NCBI GenBank assembly: GCA_009760855.2
Contig: WPIO01000005.1
Location: 8,716,001 to 8,780,000, forward strand
DNA length: 64,000 nucleotides
Direction of reading: 5' to 3'
Source: Cristatella mucedo
Lineage: Eukaryota > Bryozoa > Phylactolaemata > Cristatellidae
The position numbers and the translations under genes are program-made. This document shows, piece by piece, positions 55,206 to 64,000 of the stretch (position 1 is its first letter; every line of letters begins with the position of its first letter). The notes under the pieces are model-generated. The model searched no databases and was not told where the DNA came from. It saw only the letters and a list, made by a program, of their open reading frames with translations.

Positions 55206-58200
55206 ACTCCTCATTTTACCTTGTTATAAGGATATAGCGAATCGGCGAAAGTGATTGCTGACTTAGCCATTACTCATTCAAGTGTCATGGGTACAAATGG
55301 TGAAGGGAAGCAGGAAAAAGTTAGCTATATTCTTGCGATCCACGATAGGCTTTTAACGAGTGAGCTGATAATACCTGATTGCAGAGGGGAAAGGACCAGA
55401 AATACTTTTTCGCGTTATTTTAAGACAGATAGCTAAAATGTAATAAAGTTTTGCTGTTAATCAGGGACATCCAGTGAGTAAATAAAATCTCTAATCCACG
55501 CTATTTTACCAGCGAAGAATTTCGAGAAATTCTGTGATAATTCATCAGTAGAATCACTGAGAAATCTGCTTACTGTTTTCCTGGTTTGGTCCAGGGTTAA
55601 TGTACCTGCCCTCTATGACCTCGGTCACTGGCTCTAGCCCTGTGGCATGTGAAAAAGCACCTTGATAGAGGCTAAGTTTTCTGATGGTTCTAACCAAATG
55701 AATTATTTGTTTTCTACTTGTAATAACTATGGTAAAAGTGGAAATCAAAATTGTTTACCGTCACAGATCAATGAACCAATTGTGTATCCATACAATTTGG
55801 ACTTTTCTTTAGCTGCTATGGATTGACCGAGATCACATTTATCTTTCAACTGCAGGTGGTGGTTAGTGAGTCCCGACATTTGGCGGCTCGCTTAAATCTA
55901 CCTCTAGTGATTCATTTTTACGTTATACAATACCGTTTCTAAGGCTGAATAATCTGAAAAACCTTCACATGGTGAATCCACTTTATTGCTACGTGTGATA
56001 GAAATTTCGCGAGAACCATAATTTCGGGCATCGGGATTAATCGTGAATTATATGACAGTTTACAGTACTGATATTCAATTCACATGTCGTTTTCGCCATC
56101 ATTGCATGAAATTACTCAAATTTTAATAAAAACTATGATACATTTCTAGCTGTCCTTTGCTCTGTTCAGGGAAATTTGTATTGCCTACATGAAACGGGTG
56201 CCTCCTAAGTGCCTATCCCTGCATTCACGTCAGTAGAATTTGCTAGTACTTCTGCTGTGGCTGTGCCACGCGGTTCTTAAAACTGCTTAAGCTTTACAAC
56301 GGCTTAAGAGAGAAAGCTGCAGTTTAAAGAGCTTATGGACTCAAACTTAAATCTGTACAGAAAAGCAGTGCACCATGACTAATATCGGGTGCTTTAGGAG
56401 CTGACCTCATTGGTTTGCTTATCATAAAATAGGTATTTTATAGGTTAGTCACCATAAAGAATTTTTTTTTAATTTCTTTTGGTTAGTTTTCAATTAATTC
56501 GATTGGTAATAATTCTTATAACTTTTACTCGCATTTTTATTCTATCGCTCCTGCTCCTTCGACCACTAACACTATCTGCACCCACCCATCTTACAGATGT
56601 CGATGAGAATGCCATGCATGGCGTGGCATTTGACAGTTTAATAATAGATGTGAGCTCGCATCTTGCAATGTGACAATATTTCAATTTCAAATATAAGCAG
56701 TATATAGCATTTTATTCAAACAAAGTGGTTAAGCATTACTATTAAAATTCTATTTTAGGGCACATTTTAAATTGTGCCAGTATTTCCGTGAGCGATTGAT
56801 TGGCAAAATTGAATGATGTCACACAGAACCTGTAGGTTACAACCCTTATTCTCATTGAATATTACTATAGATTTCTTTGGTAGTATTTAAGTAAATTTCA
56901 CGGCAGCTCTCCTCCAACTAGACATCAGTTGATAATCTTCAGCAAGCCTCAAATATATAAAAGCATTCAAAATCTTAGCAACTGAACCAAATTCTTCGAA
57001 AAGCATAAAGGCCAATCACTATAATCCATCTTTAAGTAAATATGGCCATCTCAGAGGAGTAGCTTTTTAGCTCAGGTGGCTTTTTAATGACTTTTAACGT
57101 TAGCTAGTCAACTGGCAAGAATTCGATACTATTACTATGGCAGCTTAATCACCTGTGAAAAACTTTTAAATTGCTAGAATTATTCAGATGTGCAAATGGT
57201 AGTGCAAAAGTGCACATTTGAATCCAAAGTTTCACTAGTAGGCTGCTATTAATTTCTGAAATGAAATTACTTCTGGTCACTATATGAATATTTGTTATTC
57301 ATTAAGGGCATACTTTACTCACTTGGCAGTCCAAACGAGTAATTGGTCAGTTTTAAGGGCCTGGGCATCCTTGTGCGCTTACAAGGTGGTAATTTTGACA
57401 TTATTGCTTAACAGTTATTTTTAAACTTAAAATTTTAAACAAAATGTCCCACTTTCTTTGAATTAACGGAGCGACAAAGACTTCAAGTGTCATTGCAAGA
57501 GATTTTTAATAGTAAGCTCGGAGCATCTTAAGCTTTTTGTGGGCATACAATAGCAGCAAGCCTCAATTAAAGCAACAATACAAGGTGAGATGGTTTGCTG
57601 ATTTAAGATATCAGTCGAGGAAGTAAGCACAAGTAGCAACTCACTACAGCTGGAAATGATTTGTAACTTTGGCAGAAAGTCCTAGTAAATTTTTTTAATG
57701 AGTACCACAGTCTAAAATCAGAAGAGTAAAAGATTTTGTCACTGCAGGTCTACCGTCGTGTGCACTTGTTCTCGTCTAAATTATTTGCTCATATTTATGA
57801 AATCTCTGTTAAATTATAGTGTTCGCAATGTTTTTTAATGACATAGCTCCTTCGTGTATATTGGATTATATTAATCAAAGCAGCAGCAATTGTTGGCGGT
57901 TTTCAATCGTTTATGCATGTGTATGTGATTTTAAATACTATGCAGGTTTTTAAGTGTTTTTCTAATATGCTTTATTACGCTTACTTTAACCGTGGTAACT
58001 ATTTCAATTACTTTTGAAACTGCAATTCTTAATTAATTTTTAATAGTTTAAAAACTGCCTGATGCGTTGTTGGAAAGGTGAGCTCAACTAGACACATTTT
58101 TTGATCTCCAAAGGTTCTTTACGATGGCCGTAACAGGCTTAGGCATCTAAAGTTACAGAGGAGGCACCTGCGAGGGCTTTGCTGGACTGGAATTTTCAAC

Positions 58201-58239
58201 TGTGAGGATGGGTTTCTGGGAGGCAGGCAGTGCAGGGCG
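55206..58239. other. Gene 2 intron 8, nothing recognised
   Basis: AT-rich sequence. A B-box-like GGGCTAGAGCC on the minus strand near 55630 is too weak to call. No exon or repeat supported. Confidence 0.5.
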
Positions 58240-59015
58240 GAAGCTGATTACATGGTAAATGCTAATCATTCGCATACTCTGCCATTTGCAGCATGTATTG
58301 CTTTCATTCACGCTGAGATAAAGTTAAATTTCTCAAACTTAATGACCACGAAACAAACTTAATGTTTCTAGTAGTTAAATACATAACTCCTCAGAAAATG
58401 GAAAATCTAACCCTCAAATGGGCTTGAAAGACATATATCATGTAGCCTCTGAGTACAAGCTTGTCACCTGTTTCAATGTGACCTTTTTACGACTGACCCC
58501 ACCAGCTCCAGCGTCAGTTTGGTCTCAATCAGCTGAACAACTTTCCACTAATTCGGCCTTGTTTACATAAGTGTGCGAAAGCCAATCTTATCTGTGCAAA
58601 TATGAAATGTTACTAGACTATTGTAACTCCCTACTCCGAGATTTAAAATTGGTTTAATAGGACGCTTAAATTCGGTGCACAGCTTGTATGCTTGTAGCTA
58701 GTGAATGTCCCAACTAAAGCATTCAAACACATATAGCCCATCTTCAAGGTCTTTAAATCCAGCAGCTTATTCAATTCAACGTTCTTCCGCTTTTTAGGGT
58801 TATTTACTTCCTTGTCTCAGCCTACCTGTAGGAAATGTTTCACAATCTAGCTTCTAGGCGAACAATGTATTCTTTTCACATTCACGTTTTTTAGATGAGC
58901 TTCTTATTAACCTCGAAAGCATAGTTAACCGTTCAATTATTTCTTATGCTCAAAAACCTGGAATCTACTTCCAACAAATGTCATAACGTCCCCTGACTTG
59001 ACCTATAAAAGAAGG
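58240..59015 (+). mobile_element. Very old L2-like LINE relic
   Basis: Scattered RT C-terminal matches in sense orientation: KFLKLNDHETNLMFLVV (near 58330), MLLDYCNSLLRDL (near 58610), AQKPGIYFQQMS (58950) and TSPDLT (58990). These are in the right order relative to family A (NFLKLNDDKTNLLVMG, RLDFCNSLLTGLP, APTAWDSLPTC, TSPDLTTF). Heavily decayed. Confidence 0.55.
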
Positions 59016-59226
59016 TAAGGACCTGTTTCCATTTCAGCAATTAAAGTTGGCAATTTAAATTTTCTTTTTGTCAATAATCACATTGAAAACCAGGTCAAGT
59101 TTACTTAATTGTCTCATTTGGTAAACAGCTATTTACCGATGAAAATGAATGAGATTTGCATATCTTAGAAACTACATTCCTGCAATTGGATTACAAGTGT
59201 GATGAAATTTCGAAATTTTTTTACAG

Positions 59227-59404
59227 GTTAACGCCGGTCTACATGATTCTGCTAGTGATTTGGACTTGGCTGGCACACCATTTCAATGATGGACCTCTCT
59301 GGCCAATAAGTGGCTCATTAGATTCATCGTGTCCCGAGTACTGGTGGACAAATCTGCTATACATAAATAATTTCATACCGGCTGCAGACAGTGGACTCAG
59401 CGAG
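59227..59404 (+). CDS. NRF-6-like acyltransferase gene 2, exon 9
   Basis: The acceptor is TTTTTACAG. The donor GTCAGT is acceptable but not consensus. The first base completes the Arg codon split from exon 8. The translation is LTPVYMILLVIWTWLAHHF, then NDGPLWPI, then SCPEYWWTNLLYINNF and DSGLSE. RLTPxYM...GP(L)W....C....WWxNLLYINNF is a core NRF-6 signature: a transmembrane helix followed by an extracellular loop with a conserved cysteine. Phase 2 in, phase 0 out. It joins exon 10 as GLSE-CMGWSWYL. Confidence 0.96.
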
Positions 59405-59569
59405 GTCAGTACCTTTTCGCTAGCAATGTCTTCTCAACACGAGGAGTTTGTTGTTATATGTATCTCTGCCTGTGGCTCCATTATGCCACAAATACAAAAT
59501 GGAGGATTCAGAGTAGAGTTTTTTATAGTGAGCTTCAAGCCGAAGTGGCTCCAGGTAGGCCAACGGTAA

Positions 59570-60560
59570 TAATAACAACAATGACAATGTAGTGAGCGCA
59601 AATCCTCTCTTTCAATACACAGTAAATAAAAAGCATATCTAAGTCAGCAAGCCAGTCAATTGAAAGAGCATTGTAGAAGTTGTCACTTAGAAAATGATGG
59701 CAAGGATGTGCCACAGTTGGAAGGAGGGGATCACATATTCTTGCACAAGAATTGTGGGCTTGAGTTCCGAAGTCTATGAACTGCAGACCAAACGCTTCCG
59801 TCGCCAACGGTCTTTAAGCGCATGAATGGACCATCTAATTTATTGTTCGCACAGCACCAGAGGGCACGTGGGGACTGAAAATGGTGTAGCAGTTCAGCTT
59901 AGTAGGAAGATAAGCCAAGCGATGGCAAGCCTGGTGGGTCGGTGCAAATATTTCACTGTGTGCCCGTTCAATATGCAGGAGCACTCACAAACTTTCAGCA
60001 AAAGAGACACCCAGATGAACCTCTAGGATCACCACGAGCTGTTGAGGCTCAAAAACGCTTTAGTTACCCAGGCAATACTGCGTTGCAGTAGTTTAGCATA
60101 GACAGAACAATGGCACGTGTCAAATATCTCGCAAGCCACCATAATAAATACTCCCTAATCCTGGACACCACCATTTGATGGAATAGAGTCTCTGTGCCCA
60201 CCGAAGGCTTTGAACTTTCAAAGATGAGTTTGGCTGTACCGTCTTTTAGCTTAGGAAAAATAGCCAATATTCGGAATCAAATGTCTTCAAAGCAAGCATT
60301 AGGCTTATCAGGCAATGCCGCCGATTTGTACTGTTTAGACTAAAAAATGAAGTCAGTTGGCTGAGGCATGCTTACGGACGCCACTTAGACTTTGACTACC
60401 TTTTAGAAAACTCTTATGACTAAAACCTACTTAGTCTTTTTGGATTTCTGGGGAGTACTGACGAAGATAAACTATATAAAAATGCAGCTGGGTATCGACG
60501 GCATAGAAGTGATAGCCGATCACATGATTTTAGGATATATTAGTTTGGTTTTTTGTTTAC
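59570..60560 (-). mobile_element. L2-like LINE family B, degenerate (copy B8)
   Basis: Minus-strand copy starting 165 bases after exon 9. Readable pieces include FGLQFIDFGTQAHNSCARIC (near 59770), SMLNYCNAVLPG (near 60080), LKDGTAKLIFESSKPSVGTE (60240), and near 60540-60500 a YHFYAVDTQL in place of YADDTQL. It is split by a nested fragment at 60340-60477. Confidence 0.72.
60340..60477 (+). mobile_element. Tiny LINE family B 3' end nested in copy B8
   Basis: About 130 bases in the orientation opposite to B8 that match the family B terminal region: TGGCTGAGGCATGCTTACGG, CCACTTAGACTTTGACTACC, AAAACTCTTATGACTAAAAC, and GGGGAGTACTGACGAAGATA. The host reading resumes at GCAGCTGGGTATCGACGGCA. The overlap and order fit a severely 5'-truncated insertion. 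Confidence 0.65.
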
Positions 60561-61611
60561 GATATATTAGTCTTTACAACGGAGCTTAAAAATAAATTGC
60601 TGCTATTTAGCAATCACGCTAATTTACAGCTAATTTTCAGCAATGAATTAATTACAGCTTTCTTAGAGATACCTGACAGTTTTCAGTATGATTTAAATTT
60701 CCAAATAGCTATTTTTTAACATTAGGAATTATTACTTTTACTGTTTTTTCTTTAGCCTATGCTCTTCTTTTGATTTGGCACATGCTAACGTAGCAGTAAT
60801 TGTAGCCTGCATTGTGCTAGCATGGTCCATACAACGGTTATGTTATTCCAGAAGGCTGGCTTATCTTGGAACTGCTACCTGAGCATTACAAAAGATTGAA
60901 GTAAGGGTATATTACAACATAAACCTCAGCATCTTCTGCAATTGCAAAGAGTCTTAGTTACTTTACGGTTCAATCATTGTATTCAGTCACGGCAGTGCAA
61001 GCAATTTTATCGTGGTTACTTGATTAAACTTTCTGTGACTCTCAGTGTTACTAAATCCGTTAGGTAGGTAGTGAGTAAATTTTGACTTTACATAAAAAGA
61101 CGTCACTTACAGATGGCCAGCTTAATCTTGTTTATGGCTTCCATCTTTTAAATCATGTTAAGAGTTAACGTTATCTTTGTTTATTATTAATAGCGCCTCC
61201 CACTCTTAAATATTAGATATTGGTCAAAAATGGCACGCATCAGTATGTTGACATAAATTTGAGTCACTCAAAAGCAAAGATATATGCAGATGATTTAGAG
61301 ACATATTTAAAGTGCGAAGAAATATGTGGTTAAAACCTTTAACCACCAAGCTTTTGTTTTTAAGTACTATCAAAACTCCTAAAAGTTTAAAGAAAAGCAA
61401 GTGATGGTCTTTGCATCTACGGATCCATATATTTTCAGCCAAGAGACAATTTTCTCTAAGGAACCACTTTTCTAAAATGAGCACTTTACAAATTATTTCC
61501 AAGTACTTTTTCAGTGTATGTCACGTTACTATAAGTTTTCCCCATAAAATAACACAAACTAACTTTAAATCTAGATAAAATAATCTAAAACCGCTTTTTG
61601 CGAACACTTAA
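60561..61611. other. Gene 2 intron 9, nothing recognised
   Basis: AT-rich sequence with only short unsupported ORFs. Confidence 0.5.
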
Positions 61612-61720
61612 TTCAAATAATAATAATACATTTTATAAAGCACCCTCACAGAACTCAATCTCGTTCTAGTTGGTTTAGAATTGCTGCATTGGAAATACAA
61701 TCAATCTTATTTCCGGCTGT
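61612..61720 (-). mobile_element. LINE family A, terminal 3' relic
   Basis: Only the last hundred bases in antisense: AATAATAATACATTTTATAA, AGCACCCTCACAGAACTCAA, TCTCGTTCTAG, GAATTGCTGCATTGGAAATA. It lies 88 bases before exon 10. Confidence 0.7.
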
Positions 61721-61807
61721 TCAAGCATAACGATTCCTAGCTGCAATGCTTATTGGGATAATGTTGACGTGAGGCTGGTTTGTGAATTGTATAAGTATTG
61801 TTTGCAG

Positions 61808-61887
61808 TGCATGGGCTGGTCTTGGTATCTCGCCAACGATATGCAGTTTTTCCTTCTTACACCGCCATTGGCTTACTTGCTCTATCG
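61808..61887 (+). CDS. NRF-6-like acyltransferase gene 2, exon 10
   Basis: The acceptor is GTTTGCAG and the donor GTAAGG. Phase 0 in, phase 2 out. The translation is CMGWSWYLANDMQFFLLTPP followed by LAYLLYR. CMxWSWYLANDMQFFxxxP is the most strongly conserved NRF-6 segment: a conserved Cys and a Trp-rich entry into a transmembrane helix, with Asp-Met-Gln at the membrane face. Confidence 0.97.
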
Positions 61888-62273
61888 GTAAGGCTCATAG
61901 CAAAGTGCTGGAAACCTGTTTGACTTGTCTCACCCGGATCCTCTTAATGTTTATTTCTCAATAACATGACTGCTACCCTAAATTTATTATGATACGTGCT
62001 TATGTTCTATTAGACTTGTGATGATCTGCAATCGATCTTTTCCAAACGGCGATTTGATGAGTGCGTCTCAATGAGCATCCATCAGTTACCTAACTGAGCC
62101 CTAGGATACAATATATTGTATATTGATGGTTATTTAATAGTACACAAAGCCTATTCGGCTTTAAGTTAACGAGCCATTAGACGCCATTGCATTGAATGAA
62201 AGAGCAGCAAAATGAAGAACAGCCACAGAAAGATACTAGTCGATGAAGTCATTGCATATTTTATATATATATT

Positions 62274-62357
<84 letters not shown>

Positions 62358-63834
62358 CAGATGCAGCATTGTCAGTATCTGCGTGTATTGGACGGAAAGT
62401 AAACCCGGTAGCCAAGAGCAGGAGAGTAGACAAGGTCATTGTTCGGTAATTTTGAGAGTGATTTATGCAGTCTAGTACTCTTGGGTAAACGTTCCTGTCT
62501 GCAGCTTCTGTAACCGAAGTAAAAGAAATCTATTGTGTACTCTGAGGACCTGAGGATTGGGTGTGTGGAACACTGGTACAACATCTGTGCTAGGTATTGA
62601 AAGATTAGAATCGGCTGCGGAACTTTTAGGCACAGTTAGAGTATTGCTTTGAAGAAGCTGATCAACCCAAAATCCTAGGAGCTGCTCGAAAGCGTAAGTA
62701 ATCATATTGGAATTCTGGAATTAAAACTTATCCAGCATGCATACCTCCCAAAATAATAGCTGAGCGCACGGCTTTTATCAAGTACTCCAACCTAAGAGTG
62801 AGCGTTGTAGATTCAGAAATCTTTGACTAGCAATTTCAGTAAGTAAACCTGATTTGGTATGATAGTAAAAAACGGTTGTGCTTCTTTCAAGGCAGACACA
62901 TGTTATCCTGAGAAATCAAGAGAGCTAAGATGCATTGTGTTCTCTGCCTGAAAAATAAGGCTGAGTTAAATTAAACATACATTTGATAAAAATGGTATCT
63001 GACCGGAAAATGTATTGATCATAAAACTATTGCAAAAAATATTTAAATATGATTTCTTGCCAATTCCTTAAACTCGTGACTCTATCTATACATATTTCTC
63101 TTAAGATCCAACGTCTCTTTACGTAATTCTCCAAAAAACTTATTGTGATCAGTACCATGGCGAGTGCTAAAATGTAGGTATGTTTTATCGAAGGTTCGGC
63201 GAGAAGAGTAATCTGGTTCAATCATACGGCCGTCCTGTAATACAGTTTAAGTTTTGTATTCGCATTCGGTGGTCTTACGGCAATGGGTGGCATTGCAGTG
63301 GTTTCACTATTGAACAGTTTTGCATTTAAACAAATGCTCAGCCAATATTTTTAGGGTTCGTAAACTAAAGCATGGGATGATGTTGCTAGATTACTCTTAC
63401 TACCAGATACAAAAAGGGATCATTTTAATTTTCGAGGACATCTGTATCAAACCGCTGCTGGATCAAACCAGCATGGCTAAGCTTTCAACCTGCAACTTTT
63501 CCAATAATGTTTCCTCTGTGTAAATTAATATCAGTTCAATTCATGTAGTTGTAAGAGGCCGAGTTATATATCGAAGCACTGGAAAGAATCTATACGTCAA
63601 GTCATCACCTGGGAGAGTCCTTTAGCAGCTTGATCGCTCAACATGCTGAAGGTTTTGTTAGTTAGAGATTAGATGCATGGCGGCACTGGAGGTAGTTTCC
63701 CTAGTCATCTTCGGAAATTATCTAAACTGCTCTAGCCGACCTTGCCCCTATTGTCTGCATCTCTGCTAAGTCTTTTCTTTTAAACCCACACTTTTGTCGA
63801 TAGAGCTTTGACGTTATTACGACTTATTTTTCAG
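61888..63834. other. Gene 2 intron 10
   Basis: Contains the AT microsatellite at 62256-62355. The rest is AT-rich and unassigned. Confidence 0.7.
62256..62355. repeat. (AT)n microsatellite with palindromic phase changes
   Basis: About 100 bases of AT with several TATTATA or TAATATA phase shifts, which make it self-complementary and cruciform-prone. Confidence 0.95.
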
Positions 63835-63933
63835 AAAATGGTACATCGGCTTGGGAGCAACCTCCTTTTTGATCGCGGGCAGTGTGGCTGCTGCAGCCGG
63901 AATTACAATGGCTGACTCCCTTGGTTGGCAAAG
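63835..63933 (+). CDS. NRF-6-like acyltransferase gene 2, exon 11 (gene continues)
   Basis: The acceptor is ATTTTTCAG and the donor GTATGT. Phase 2 in and phase 2 out, the same as gene 1 exon a. The translation is KWYIGLGATSFLIAGSVAAA, then AGITMADSLGWQ. It is a transmembrane helix homologous to gene 1 exon a but seven codons shorter at its 3' side. The remaining exons, equivalent to gene 1 exons b to e, should lie right of the window. Confidence 0.92.
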
Positions 63934-64000
63934 GTATGTAAACCTTGTTGATTTAGCAGATGCTTCTCTACCTGAGCAAAATACCAAATATCCAGTTGTG

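Noticed and set aside
55570-55660. B-box-like GGGCTAGAGCC on the minus strand as a SINE
   Set aside because: No convincing A box at the right distance and no homologous copy in the window.
1-64000. Prokaryotic defence system, phage, CRISPR array or plasmid module
   Set aside because: Spliced genes, LINE/SINE content and microsatellites are eukaryotic; no repeat-spacer array or operon-like gene packing is present.

Overview
This is eukaryotic nuclear DNA, AT-rich by eye. Its coding sequence is split into short exons with GT/AG borders and introns up to about 10.6 kb, and the introns are packed with broken retrotransposons and SSRs. I see no bacterial operon, phage, CRISPR array or plasmid signal. 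The only host genes I can support are two tandem, same-strand (+) members of the NRF-6 (nose resistant to fluoxetine 6) family: multi-membrane-pass acyltransferase-3 proteins with an N-terminal cysteine-containing NRF domain. The family is common in invertebrates. An invertebrate bilaterian is therefore the best guess; I cannot name a phylum.

Layout. 1-620 holds an antisense LINE endonuclease relic. 2890-18160 holds the last five exons of NRF-6 gene 1, whose 5' part lies left of the window; its stop codon is at 18158 and a polyadenylation signal follows at 18379. 18385-25914 is intergenic and carries LINE and SINE-like relics. 25915-63933 holds NRF-6 gene 2 from its initiator ATG through eleven recognisable exons; it runs off the right edge. 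Exon phases chain correctly across almost all of gene 2. There are three irregularities: a missing base in exon 7, a phase mismatch between exons 3 and 4, and a shifted acceptor at exon 8. Gene 2 may therefore be decaying, or the assembly may carry small errors.

Mobile DNA. About twenty copies or fragments of L2/CR1-like non-LTR retrotransposons occur on both strands. Two families, here called A and B for this window, supply most of them, with more divergent relatives. Family A ends in a conserved 3' untranslated region with a hairpin, a 38-bp tandem duplication and an (ATT)n tail. Family B ends in an ACATT-type repeat. One family A copy (5836-7690) keeps a 544-codon reverse transcriptase ORF but has lost a catalytic aspartate. 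There is an A-B-A chimera at 46967-47610, and two tiny 3'-end fragments are nested in older copies. A tRNA-like SINE family appears to be present in three copies.

All identifications come from reading translations and comparing copies within the window; no database search was run. Boundaries of repeats are approximate to tens of bases.
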